Below are positions 44,242-52,836 of a stretch of DNA of 64,000 bases, in pieces. This DNA is from Actinomyces sp. GTDB lineage: Bacteria; Actinomycetota; Actinomycetes; Actinomycetales; Actinomycetaceae. Location of the stretch: NCBI RefSeq assembly GCF_029851875.1, contig NZ_JARKVC010000023.1, positions 62,001 through 126,000 of the forward strand. The letters are read 5' to 3'. The notes under the pieces were generated by a model. It saw only the letters and a program-made list of their open reading frames with translations. It made no database searches and was not told the origin of the DNA. A program made the position numbers and the translations under genes. The stretch's first letter is position 1; each line of letters opens with the position of its first letter.

Positions 44242-45822
44242 GTGGACACTGACACCGCTCACGCTGCCTCGGCCCCGCAGGCGGCGGCTGGCAGCAACCC
44301 GCTGCTGGACCCCCGCGACCTGCGCATGCCCAGGATCGCGGACCCCTGCGTCATGGTGATGTTCGGCATCACCGGCGACCTGGCCCGCCACAAGCTGCTG
44401 CCGGCCGTCTACGACCTGGCCAACCGCGGCCTGCTCTCCCCCTCCTTCTCCCTGGTGGGAGTCGGGCGGCGCGACTGGAGCGACGAGGACATGCGCGCCT
44501 ACGTGCGCTCCAGCGTCGAGGCCCACGCCCGCACCCCCTGGCACGAGAGCATCTGGGAGCAGCTGGCCGAGGGCATGCGCTTCGTGACCTTCTCCTCCTT
44601 CGAGGACGACGAGGCCTACGAGCGCCTGACCGACGTGGTCTCACAGCTGGACGCCACCCGAGGCACCAGCGGCAACCGTGCCTTCTACCTGTCCATCCCG
44701 CCCGGGTGGTTCCCCGCCGTCACCCAGCGCGTGGCCGCCTCCGGACTCGTGGACGACGCTGCGGGCAGCTGGCGCCGTGTGGTGATCGAGAAGCCCTTCG
44801 GCCACGACCGGGACTCCGCGCGTGAGCTGGACGCCCTGGTGGGGCGGATCGTGCGTCCCGACGACGTCTTCCGGGTCGACCACTACCTGGGCAAGGAGAC
44901 GGTCCAGAACATCCTGGCGCTGCGCTTTGCCAACACGATGTTCGAGCCGCTGTGGAACCAGGGGTACGTCGACCACGTCCAGATCACCATGGCCGAGGAC
45001 ATCGGCATCGGCTCACGCGCCGGCTACTACGACACCATCGGCGCGGCACGTGACGTCATCCAGAACCACCTGCTCCAGCTGCTCGCCCTGACCGCCATGG
45101 AGGAGCCGACCTCCATGGACTCCGCGGCCGTGCGCGCGGAGAAGGAGAAGGTGCTCGACTGCGTGCGCCTGACGCGCCACGGCGTGCTCGACCTGGACGC
45201 CACCACGGCGCGCGGTCGCTACGCCGGCGGCTTCCAGGGCGGTGTGGCGGTGCCTGGCTACACCGAGGAGCAGGGCGTGCCGCAGGACTCCACCACGGAG
45301 ACCTTTGCCGCCCTCCGCCTGGAGATCGCCAACAGGCGCTGGGCCGGTGTGCCCTTCTACCTCAGGGCGGGCAAGCGCCTGGCCCGCAGGGTCACCGAGG
45401 TCGCCGTCGTCTTCAAGCAGCCGCCCTTCCTGCCCTTCGACCCCTCTGCCACGGCAGGGGTGGGGGCCAACACGATCGTGCTGAGGATCCAGCCTGACGA
45501 GGGCATCACGATGCGTCTGGCCTCGAAGGTCCCGGGCACCCACATGGAGCTGCGCGACGTCCTGATGGACTTCGGCTACGGAGCCTCCTTCAACGAGGAG
45601 TCGCCCGAGGCCTACGAGCGCCTCATCCTGGACGCCCTGCTGGGCGACGCCCCGCTCTTCCCCCACCAGCGTGAGGTGGACCTGTCCTGGCGCGTCCTGG
45701 ACCCGGTGATCGAGCACTGGGCTGCGGCAGGGGTCCCTGACTCCTACCGCCCGGGCTCCTGGGGCCCGGACAGCGCCCATGACCTGCTTGCCCGTGACGG
45801 CCGTACCTGGAGGCGTTCATGA
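44242..45822 (+). CDS. zwf: Glucose-6-phosphate 1-dehydrogenase
   Basis: 526 residues. First enzyme of the oxidative pentose-phosphate path. The nucleotide-binding GITGDLARHKLLPA is near residue 44 and the active-site signature DHYLGKETVQN near 214 carries the substrate-binding Lys; EKPFGHD precedes it. The GTG at 44242 is chosen because AGGAAGG lies just upstream; an in-frame start at 44176 would add 22 residues that fall in the promoter region. opcA follows with a four-base overlap. Confidence 0.95.
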   Translation: MDTDTAHAASAPQAAAGSNPLLDPRDLRMPRIADPCVMVMFGITGDLARHKLLPAVYDLANRGLLSPSFSLVGVGRRDWSDEDMRAYVRSSVEAHARTPWHESIWEQLAEGMRFVTFSSFEDDEAYERLTDVVSQLDATRGTSGNRAFYLSIPPGWFPAVTQRVAASGLVDDAAGSWRRVVIEKPFGHDRDSARELDALVGRIVRPDDVFRVDHYLGKETVQNILALRFANTMFEPLWNQGYVDHVQITMAEDIGIGSRAGYYDTIGAARDVIQNHLLQLLALTAMEEPTSMDSAAVRAEKEKVLDCVRLTRHGVLDLDATTARGRYAGGFQGGVAVPGYTEEQGVPQDSTTETFAALRLEIANRRWAGVPFYLRAGKRLARRVTEVAVVFKQPPFLPFDPSATAGVGANTIVLRIQPDEGITMRLASKVPGTHMELRDVLMDFGYGASFNEESPEAYERLILDALLGDAPLFPHQREVDLSWRVLDPVIEHWAAAGVPDSYRPGSWGPDSAHDLLARDGRTWRRS

Positions 45823-46826
45823 TCACCACCCTGACCGCGACGACGACCGACCGCATCGTCTCCGAGCTCCTCACCGTCGAGGGCGGAGCCGGTAGCTCGC
45901 GTGTGCTCACCCTGGTCATCTCCACCGACACCGTCGGCCTGGAGGAGGCCCTGGAAGCCGCTCACGGGGCCTCGCGCGACCACCCCTGCCGCGTCATCGC
46001 CGTCGTCGCCCCGCCCGGGCGCGAGGACGCCTCCGGTCCGCGCTCACGTGACGGTCACGTCTCCGCCGACCTTCCTGGTCACCTGGACGCCGAGATCCGG
46101 GTCGGCCACGACGCCGGGGCTGGCGAGACGCTGGTCCTGCGTCCGTGGGGCGAGGCCGCCGATCACACCGACACCCTCGTGGTCCCCTTCCTGCTGCCGG
46201 ACGTCCCGGTGGTCACCTGGTGGCCGACGACGATGCCGAGCTGCCCGGCGCGCGACCCCCTGGGGCAGCTGGCAGGCACGCGGATCACGAACACCCCGGC
46301 CCAGCCTGACCCTGTGGCGGCCCTGGCGGCGCTGGCACCCGGGTACACCCGGGGAGACATCGACCTGGCCTGGACGCGGATGACGCTGTGGCGCGCCATC
46401 GTGGCCGCCACGCTCGGACCCGTCCTGCGCGACCACCAGGTCAGTCGCGTCGTGGTGGCGGGAGAGCCCTCCAACGCCTCCATGGCGCTGATGATCCGGT
46501 GGCTGCGCCTGCAGGCCGACGTCGAGGTCGAGTGGGAGGAGGTGCCCGGCTTCTCCGGGATCTCCCAGGTCGCTGCCCACACGGAGGCCGGGACCTACCT
46601 CATCGAGCGCGCGGACCAGGAGCGGGTGCGCATCACGCGTCCGGACGGCTCTGCCCCGCAGATCGTCACCATGCCCAGGCGCGAGCCGGTGACCACGATG
46701 AACGAGGAGCTGCGCCGGCTGACCCCGGACCTCGTCTTCGAGGAGGTGCTCACGGCCTTTGCCACCGACCACGGCTGCCACTGCCTGGGGCAGGAGGCGG
46801 CGCAGCAGGCTGAGGCCGCGCAGTAG
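45819..46826 (+). CDS. opcA: Glucose-6-phosphate dehydrogenase assembly protein OpcA
   Basis: 335 residues. Needed for assembly or activation of G6PDH in cyanobacteria and actinobacteria. The family pattern is visible: RVLTLVISTD near residue 28, LVVPFLLPDVPVVTWWPTTMP near 125 and RITNTPAQPDPVAALAAL. It starts ATGA over the zwf stop codon, so the two are translationally coupled and should be made in a fixed ratio. Confidence 0.93.
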   Translation: MITTLTATTTDRIVSELLTVEGGAGSSRVLTLVISTDTVGLEEALEAAHGASRDHPCRVIAVVAPPGREDASGPRSRDGHVSADLPGHLDAEIRVGHDAGAGETLVLRPWGEAADHTDTLVVPFLLPDVPVVTWWPTTMPSCPARDPLGQLAGTRITNTPAQPDPVAALAALAPGYTRGDIDLAWTRMTLWRAIVAATLGPVLRDHQVSRVVVAGEPSNASMALMIRWLRLQADVEVEWEEVPGFSGISQVAAHTEAGTYLIERADQERVRITRPDGSAPQIVTMPRREPVTTMNEELRRLTPDLVFEEVLTAFATDHGCHCLGQEAAQQAEAAQ

Positions 46827-46878
46827 CAGGTGGTGCTGACCCTGCGCGAGGCTGGGGACGAGTGTCGGTGCCCGGGCC

Positions 46879-46884
46879 TAGCCT
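46879..46884 (+). promoter_or_regulatory. -10 element of the HNH nuclease gene, leaderless type
   Basis: TAGCCT, six bases before the ATG at 46891. Confidence 0.5.
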
Positions 46885-46890
46885 GGCCGC

Positions 46891-47946
46891 ATGAACCGCT
46901 CTCGTCACGCCGTGCCTGAGCCACGGCCCGATGCGCCGGGCGGCGGGTGGCACGTCGTCATGACGGTGGCGGCCGCACTTGCCGTCCTGGTGGCGCTCGC
47001 CTGCGGGATCGTGCCCGTGGGGCTGACCGGCCCGGCCTACGCCGGGTCCAGCGCCGCGGCGGGAGAGACAGCCAGCGCCACGGCCTGGGACGAGCGGGGC
47101 TCCCTCGTCCTGCCGCCACGCGAGGCTCTGGCGGCCCTGGACCTGCTGCCTGCGGACTCCCCGGCGGCCGTCTCGTGGGCGCAAGGTGGCTCGCGCACCG
47201 GCTGGTTCGGCAAGGCCTGGGAGGACGTGGACGCTGACGGGTGCGACACCCGCAACGAGATCCTGGCCCGTGACCTCGCCGAGGTCGACTTCTCGCGTGC
47301 GCCTGGGTTGCAGACGGCTGAGCAGGGACGGGGCGAGGGGGCCAGCGTGTGCCCTGACGCGACGGTGTGGACCGGCGTCCTGCACGATCCCTACACCGGT
47401 GAGCAGATCACCTTCCAGCGCGGGCAGGACACCTCGGCCGCGGTCCAGATCGACCATGTGGTCCCCCTCAGCTACCTCTATGCCCACGGCGCCTGGTCCT
47501 GGGACCAGCGCACGAGGCTGCTGGTGGCCAACGACCCCCTCAACCTGCTGGCGGTCGACGGCGAGGCCAACAGCGCCAAGGGCGCCTGCGGCCCTGCCAC
47601 CTGCCCGGTGGGCACGAGCGAGACCGGCACCTGGCTCACGGCAGGCGGCTCAGGCTGGTGGCCTCCTGAGCCCGCTTTCCGCTGCGAGTACGCCCAGCGC
47701 TTCGTCTCCGTCCTGGCTGCCTACCGGCTCGGCGTGCCCGACGCTGACCGCCAGGCGCTGGCCGAGGTGCTCAGCAGCTGCACGGCTGGAGGCGAGGGGC
47801 AGGTCTCGTGGCTTGAGCGGCTCTCAGGGCAGCGTCCTGGGGCACTGGCGCAGGCCGCCACCCACCCGTCGGTCGCCCTTCCGCTGGCAGCGGGGCTGGC
47901 GCTGACGGGTGGAGCCCTTGTGCTGTGGTACCGGCACCGTCGTTAG
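46891..47946 (+). CDS. Exported, membrane-anchored HNH (DUF1524-type) nuclease-like protein
   Basis: 351 residues. A short basic N-terminus, a signal-anchor or signal peptide (about residues 24-50), the extracellular HNH/DUF1524-type domain with the metal-site motif VQIDHVVPLSYLYAHGAW (about residues 188-205) and ANDPLNLLAVDGEANSAKG (about 215-233), and a C-terminal membrane helix with a basic end (LALTGGALVLWYRHRR), which resembles a cell-surface anchor without an LPXTG motif. Cys pairs may form disulfides outside the cell. Function could be degradation of external DNA. TAGCCT lies six bases before the ATG. Confidence 0.78.
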   Translation: MNRSRHAVPEPRPDAPGGGWHVVMTVAAALAVLVALACGIVPVGLTGPAYAGSSAAAGETASATAWDERGSLVLPPREALAALDLLPADSPAAVSWAQGGSRTGWFGKAWEDVDADGCDTRNEILARDLAEVDFSRAPGLQTAEQGRGEGASVCPDATVWTGVLHDPYTGEQITFQRGQDTSAAVQIDHVVPLSYLYAHGAWSWDQRTRLLVANDPLNLLAVDGEANSAKGACGPATCPVGTSETGTWLTAGGSGWWPPEPAFRCEYAQRFVSVLAAYRLGVPDADRQALAEVLSSCTAGGEGQVSWLERLSGQRPGALAQAATHPSVALPLAAGLALTGGALVLWYRHRR

Positions 47947-47949
47947 GAT
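47944..47949 (+). promoter_or_regulatory. -10 element of the S4-domain gene, leaderless type
   Basis: TAGGAT, six bases before the ATG at 47956. It overlaps the stop codon of the upstream gene. Confidence 0.5.
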
Positions 47950-47955
47950 GTCGCC

Positions 47956-48417
47956 ATGGTGAGCAAGGAGACCGTCCGGGCGCAGGCTCTGGCCGCGGCG
48001 GCCCAGTCGGGCGCTCCCGCCTCGGCCAGGGTGGACGTGTGGCTGTGGGCCGTGCGCCAGTGCAGGACCCGCTCGGCTGCCACGGCCGCCTGCAGGGCCG
48101 GGCACGTCCGCGTCAACGGGGAGACGGCCAAGCCGGCCCAGCACGTCGTCGTCGGTGACGAGGTGCGCTACCGGGTGGACGGCTTCGACCGGCTTCTCCT
48201 GGTCACCCAGATCCTCCTCAAGAGGGTCGGTGCCCCTGTGGCGCGACGCGCCTACGCCGACTTCTCCGCGCCACGTCCCTCTCCCCTGGACGCACCGGCC
48301 GCCATCATCCGTGACCGCGGTGCGGGGCGGCCCACGAAGAAGGAACGCCGAGCCCTGGAGGCGCTGCGTGCTAGCGCACCCCAGGTGGATATCGAGCACG
48401 TCCTCGACGCCGGCTAA
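47956..48417 (+). CDS. S4-domain RNA-binding protein
   Basis: 153 residues. The S4 fold lies at about residues 23-75 (RVDVWLWAVRQCRTRSAATAAC, then GHVRVNGETAKPAQHVVVGDEV), with a basic tail (GRPTKKERRALEAL). It resembles HslR/RqcP-type proteins that act on 50S subunits carrying peptidyl-tRNA. It starts nine bases after the HNH gene, with its own TAGGAT. The exact partner is inferred from the family. Confidence 0.85.
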   Translation: MVSKETVRAQALAAAAQSGAPASARVDVWLWAVRQCRTRSAATAACRAGHVRVNGETAKPAQHVVVGDEVRYRVDGFDRLLLVTQILLKRVGAPVARRAYADFSAPRPSPLDAPAAIIRDRGAGRPTKKERRALEALRASAPQVDIEHVLDAG

Positions 48418-48433
48418 GGCCTCTCAGGAGGGG

Positions 48434-49321
48434 TCACCGCGCCCGCAGCAGCTCCTCCAGGACCCGTAGGACTCCCTGCTCGGTGTTGGCAGGTGCCTGG
48501 AACCGGGCGGCAGCCAGCACGTCAGGATGGGCGTTGGCCATGGCGAAGGTCATCCCCGCCTCGTCGAAGAGGTCCAGGTCATTGAGGTAGTCCCCGAAGA
48601 CGGCGGTGTGCTCCGGCGTGACGCCCAGACGCCGCTGGAGGACGCTGAGCGCACGCCCCTTGGAGGCCTCAGCCGGCATGAGGTCGGTCCAGTGCAGGCC
48701 CGAGACCACCGTCTGGAGCCCGGGAGCCGCAGCGGCCAGGTGGGGCGCGGACAGACGCTCGGCGTCGACAAAGTCGTGAACCGCCACCTTGAGCACGTTG
48801 TCCAGCGGCAGGGCGGTCAGGTCCGAGACGACCTGGCGTGAGGCGTAGTAGGTGTCCACCTCCGCCAGGAAGCGCTCGTCCGCACGCTCGACGTAGGCCA
48901 CCTGCGGGGTGGCCACCACGGCCCCGACGTCGAGTCCCGAGCCGGGACCAGCCAGCCGGCGAACGGCCTGGATGACGGTGACCACCTGCGCGCGGCCGAT
49001 CGTGTCGCGAAAGAGCTCGCGATCGCCGTCGACGACGAGGGTGCCGTTCTCGGCGATGATGGCGGAGTCCGCCACGACCGCGCCCAGCGTGTGGCGCAGG
49101 TTGGCGAGCTGACGTCCCGAGGCCGGGCAGAAGACGATCCCGCGCTCGTGCAGACGAGCCACTACCTCGGGCAGGCCTGCGGGCACCCGTCCGTGGCCGT
49201 CGAGCAGCGTGCCGTCCATGTCGGTGACCACGAGGCGCAGGCGGGAGGCGTCCACGGGCGGCGTGCCTGGACGCAACGGCGTGATGACGGAGCGAGGGGT
49301 CGGGACGTCGGCAGTGCGCAT
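48434..49321 (-). CDS. Cof-type HAD-superfamily phosphatase
   Basis: 295 residues. HAD motif I VVTDMDGTLLDGHG near residue 31 (nucleophile Asp and acid/base Asp), motif II in PASGRQ, the Lys of motif III in EASKGRAL, and motif IV in FGDYLNDLDLF. The cap domain is the C2B type of Cof proteins, which dephosphorylate sugar phosphates, pyridoxal phosphate and similar small molecules. Substrate unknown. It converges on the S4 gene 16 bases away. Confidence 0.88.
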   Translation of the reverse strand: MRTADVPTPRSVITPLRPGTPPVDASRLRLVVTDMDGTLLDGHGRVPAGLPEVVARLHERGIVFCPASGRQLANLRHTLGAVVADSAIIAENGTLVVDGDRELFRDTIGRAQVVTVIQAVRRLAGPGSGLDVGAVVATPQVAYVERADERFLAEVDTYYASRQVVSDLTALPLDNVLKVAVHDFVDAERLSAPHLAAAAPGLQTVVSGLHWTDLMPAEASKGRALSVLQRRLGVTPEHTAVFGDYLNDLDLFDEAGMTFAMANAHPDVLAAARFQAPANTEQGVLRVLEELLRAR

Positions 49322-49370
49322 GGAGGGATCCTCTCAGATCCGGGGCACCGCGCTGAGCGCGGCACCTGTC

Positions 49371-50213
49371 TTAGAGCTCCTCGTAGGTGGCCGGGTCCTG
49401 GCCGGCCAGGCGGTGACCGCCCTCGCCCAGGGCCGTGATCCGGGAGACCTCCTGAGACGTCAGGTGCAGTGCGGCGGAGGCGAGGTTCTCCTCCTGACGT
49501 GCCTGCGTGGAGGACTTCGGGATAGGGGTCGCGCCCCGAGCCACGTGCCAGGCCAGGATCACCTGGGCGGGGCTGGCCGAGTGCGCGGCGGCGACCTCGG
49601 CGACCGTCGGGTTGGTGAGGACGTCCGACTTACGCCCCAGCGGGCTCCAGGCCTGGGTCGTGATGCCGCGGGAGGCGTTGTAGGCGATCTGCTCGGTGTT
49701 GGGGAACAGCGGGTGGGACTCGATCTGGTTGACCTCGGGCAGGACGCCGGTCTCGCGCTCCAGGCGCTCGATGTGCTCGGGCAGGAAGTTCGAGACCCCG
49801 ATATGACGCACCAGACCACGCTCCCGGGCCTTGATGAGCGCCCTCCAGGTCTCCACGTACCTGTTCTGAGCGGGGTTGGGCCAGTGCAGGAGATAGAGGT
49901 CGATGGCGCCGATGGGACGCATCCGCGAGGCGGACTCCTCCACAGCGGCCAGCCCCTGCTCGTACCCGTAGTGCCGGCCGGGGACCTTGGAGGTCACCAC
50001 GATCTCCTCGCGGGCAGCCAGGCCCTGCTCGACGGCGAGTGCCACGCCGTCGGCCACGCAGCCCTCGTTGTCGTAGGAGAAGGCGGAGTCGACAAGGCGG
50101 TAGCCGACCTCGATCGCGCTGGTCACGGCCGCCGTGCCGCGACGGCCACGCAGGTTGTAGGTGCCGAGTCCAATGGCGGGTGTGCTCAGGGGTGAGGAGG
50201 TGGTCGTGCTCAT
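49371..50213 (-). CDS. Aldo/keto reductase
   Basis: 280 residues, an NADPH-dependent TIM-barrel reductase. The catalytic tetrad is complete: Asp42, Tyr47 (VDSAFSYDNE), Lys76 (VTSKVPG) and His110 (YLLHWP). The Arg/Lys NADPH site is visible in TPIPKSSTQAR near residue 220. It resembles 2,5-diketo-D-gluconate reductase-type enzymes of the AKR5 group; the natural substrate is unknown. The ATG at 50213 overlaps the stop codon of the upstream methylase gene. Confidence 0.9.
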   Translation of the reverse strand: MSTTTSSPLSTPAIGLGTYNLRGRRGTAAVTSAIEVGYRLVDSAFSYDNEGCVADGVALAVEQGLAAREEIVVTSKVPGRHYGYEQGLAAVEESASRMRPIGAIDLYLLHWPNPAQNRYVETWRALIKARERGLVRHIGVSNFLPEHIERLERETGVLPEVNQIESHPLFPNTEQIAYNASRGITTQAWSPLGRKSDVLTNPTVAEVAAAHSASPAQVILAWHVARGATPIPKSSTQARQEENLASAALHLTSQEVSRITALGEGGHRLAGQDPATYEEL

Positions 50214-51265
50214 GCCTGCAGGTTACGTGTCACGGCCTCAACGCGCTGGGGCTCGCCGCACACGAGGAGGTACTCCGTGTTGCGCGTGTGGCTGATGCGG
50301 CTGACCTTCTGCCCGTGAGGGTTGAACACCCCGATGCGGGCGCCGTTGTAGCGCTGGGAGCTGAAGGAGAGCACCTCGACGGCGCCGCGGGCCTCACACA
50401 TCGCGGTGAGCTCCTCCAGAGGCACGAAGCCCTCGTCGGAGAAGGAGAGGATGAGGACCTTGGCACGCACCGTGGCAATGAGCTCAGCCAGCGCCTGGGG
50501 CATCTGACGCCGTCTGTTGAAGACCGACTTCGTGGCCTCGTCACGGCAGTCCAGCCGCTTGCAGGCCACGCCGTAGTACTCCGGGGCGTCCCAGCGCACG
50601 AGGGTCTCCCACACGTGGTAGTTCGTGTAGTACCGGTGCTGGTTGTAGGGAGGGTCGAGGTAGGCCACGTCCACCGGGTCGAGCTGGTCGACGACCTCAC
50701 TGACGTCTGAGCGCAGCGCACGTCCGGTCCCGGGCACGAACGGGGGCGCCTTGAGGGTGAGCGGCCTGGCCGAGCGTGGGGCCCACTCCTTGAGGTAGGC
50801 CATCTGGACGCCCACGGTGGAGTCGACGGCGTCGGCCGCCTCGATGAGGCTGGTGAGGAGCACCGGGTAGAGCCAGGAGCCGGCGTAGTCGGTCTCGATC
50901 GCCTCGCGGACGGCGTCGATGCGCATGGCGTTGCCGGGCTGGAAGTATCGCGCAGCCTCGGAGAAGGTACGGGTGACGTAGCCGCGTACACCGGGCAGGG
51001 CGTTGAGGTGGGCCAGGGCCTGCCCGAGCTCAGCGTGATCGGCGGGGGTGAGCGCCTGGGCGTCGAGCTCGACGTAGGTGCGGGCGAAGACCTCGGAGTA
51101 GGAGGCGATGTCGACGGCGGTGGTGGTCATCCCCCGGCGGCACATCTCCTGGGCGACGCGGGTGGTGCCGGTGAACAGGTCCAGCCCGGTGGTGGCGCCC
51201 GAGGCGGCGAAGAGCCGCCCTAGGACGGGCACGAGCAGACGCTTCGAGCCGAGGTACTTGATCAA
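50210..51265 (-). CDS. D12-class DNA adenine-N6 methyltransferase, solitary
   Basis: 351 residues. It begins LIKYLGSKRLLVP, the D12/Dam-type AdoMet-binding start, followed by DLFTGTTRVAQE (motif I, about residue 27) and the catalytic motif IV YLDPPYNQHRYYTNYHVWE near residue 210. A TTG start at 51265 is used: GGAGG lies four bases upstream and the family N-terminus begins here, while the in-frame ATG at 51382 would add 39 implausible residues. No restriction endonuclease is adjacent. It overlaps the aldo/keto reductase gene by ATGA. Target site is unknown. Confidence 0.85.
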   Translation of the reverse strand: MIKYLGSKRLLVPVLGRLFAASGATTGLDLFTGTTRVAQEMCRRGMTTTAVDIASYSEVFARTYVELDAQALTPADHAELGQALAHLNALPGVRGYVTRTFSEAARYFQPGNAMRIDAVREAIETDYAGSWLYPVLLTSLIEAADAVDSTVGVQMAYLKEWAPRSARPLTLKAPPFVPGTGRALRSDVSEVVDQLDPVDVAYLDPPYNQHRYYTNYHVWETLVRWDAPEYYGVACKRLDCRDEATKSVFNRRRQMPQALAELIATVRAKVLILSFSDEGFVPLEELTAMCEARGAVEVLSFSSQRYNGARIGVFNPHGQKVSRISHTRNTEYLLVCGEPQRVEAVTRNLQA

Positions 51266-51388
51266 CTCGCCTCCTGCGGGTCCTGGCACGTGCTCGTGGG
51301 CGCTGTCATGGTACCGAGGCGGCGTGCCGGCGGGCCTGGGACGCCAGGGACCCGGGCGGCATCCTCCGCCCCTGAGATACACAACATA

Positions 51389-51419
51389 GATTGCGCAATT
51401 CGTATTGCATACCTATGGT
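51389..51419 (+). promoter_or_regulatory. MFS gene promoter with palindromic operator candidate
   Basis: -35 TTGCGC (51391-51396), 17 bases, then -10 TATGGT (51414-51419), which lies six bases before the ATG. The -35 lies inside the perfect palindrome ATTGCGCAAT, and ATTGC recurs in the spacer. A repressor here would block the promoter; the HTH regulator after the MFS gene is a candidate. Confidence 0.55.
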
Positions 51420-51425
51420 GGTGAC

Positions 51426-52748
51426 ATGAGCCACGCACCGGCGGCCACCACGGCCTCGCCCTCACTCCCACCCGCCACCCAGCGCCAGCACACGCCGCTG
51501 CGTCGTAACCGGGACTACCTGGCCTGGTTCGTGGCCGACACCTCCTGGCAGCTGGGCGGGTCGATCCGGGCCTTCGCCATGCTGCTCGTCTCCTACGCCG
51601 TGACCGGCTCATCGGTACAGGCCGGCCTCATCGCCACGGTGTCCACCGTCGTCAGCCTGCTGCTCATCCTGCCGGGCGGTGTGCTCGTGGACCGTTGGGA
51701 CCGCAGGCTCAGCCTGACCGTGGCAGGCCTGTCGCGCGCCGCCGTCCTTGGCGCAGCAGCAGCCGCCTGGTGGTGCGGTGTGCTGACCACGCCGCTGCTC
51801 TACGCCGTCGCCGTGGCCACTGGCGCCCTGACAGGGCTCTTCTCGACCGCCTCCAACGCGGCGCTGAAGTCCGTCGTCCCCACAGCCGACCTGCCCAGGG
51901 CGGCGGCCGCCAACCAAGGGCGGGACGCCGCCGTCAACCTCATAGGTGCGCCCCTGTCCGGTGTCCTCATCAAGGTCTCCTACGCCCTGCCCTTCCTCGC
52001 CGGGGCCGTGGGCGCCCTGCTCCAGGCTGTCGCCACCCGATTCATCCGGGCGGACCTGCGCCCTCGGCCCGAGGAACCGCAGGAGGCCGGCACCGCGGCC
52101 ACCGACGCCAGCGTCTCCTCCCCCACCGCCCGGCCCTGCGCCGTCGCCGACCTGCTGTCCGGTTTTGCCGTCTTCCGCCAGATCGAGGTGCTTCCGAGGC
52201 TCGTCACCGCCCTGGTCCTGGCCAACACAGGTATCCAGGCACTGCTGGTCGGTATCACGCTCACGCTCCAGTCCTCCGGTACGCCGGCCTGGCAGATCGG
52301 CCTGCTCGACGCTGCGCTCGGCGTCGGCATGCTCGCTGGTGCCGTCGTCGCCTCCCCCCTGGTCTCCCGTGCCCCGAGCGGGAGACTCATCATCTGGGGC
52401 TTCCTGCTGACCACCGCCCTGTTCATGCCGCTGTCCTTCACCCATGACATGCGCGTGATGCTTGCTCTCCTGGCGGGGGTGGGACTGGCCCTGCCGGCAG
52501 TCAACGGTGCACTCGGCGGCTACATGCAGGCCCAGATCCCCGCCGAGATGCAGGGACGTGCCATCTCAGCGATCGACCTGGTCATGAGCTGTGTGCCGGC
52601 GCTCATGCCTGCTGTGGTCGGCGTCGGACTGGCACGCCTGGGCTCCGGCACGACGCTGGCGCTGACCTGCGTCCTCTTCCCTGCGGCCGCGGTCGTCCTC
52701 GCCTCGAGCCGACCCATCCGTCAGCTGCCGCGACCTGATCAGTGGTAG
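51426..52748 (+). CDS. MFS transporter, probable exporter
   Basis: 440 residues with about 12 membrane segments. An EntS-like multidrug or metabolite exporter: YLAWFVADTSWQLGGSIRAFAMLL near residue 33, then the MFS motif GGVLVDRWDRRLSLTV (about residues 80-95), and FSTASNAALKSVVP near 140. The ATG at 51426 lies six bases after TATGGT and there is no ribosome binding site. It precedes an HTH regulator gene on the same strand. Substrate unknown. Confidence 0.85.
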   Translation: MSHAPAATTASPSLPPATQRQHTPLRRNRDYLAWFVADTSWQLGGSIRAFAMLLVSYAVTGSSVQAGLIATVSTVVSLLLILPGGVLVDRWDRRLSLTVAGLSRAAVLGAAAAAWWCGVLTTPLLYAVAVATGALTGLFSTASNAALKSVVPTADLPRAAAANQGRDAAVNLIGAPLSGVLIKVSYALPFLAGAVGALLQAVATRFIRADLRPRPEEPQEAGTAATDASVSSPTARPCAVADLLSGFAVFRQIEVLPRLVTALVLANTGIQALLVGITLTLQSSGTPAWQIGLLDAALGVGMLAGAVVASPLVSRAPSGRLIIWGFLLTTALFMPLSFTHDMRVMLALLAGVGLALPAVNGALGGYMQAQIPAEMQGRAISAIDLVMSCVPALMPAVVGVGLARLGSGTTLALTCVLFPAAAVVLASSRPIRQLPRPDQW

Positions 52749-52836
52749 CGCTCCTCACCCGCTGACGTCCTGGGAGGACCTACCATGAACCAGGCCGGGT
52801 GCAGCGGGCACCGACGGAGCGTGGGGAGGACAGGCA

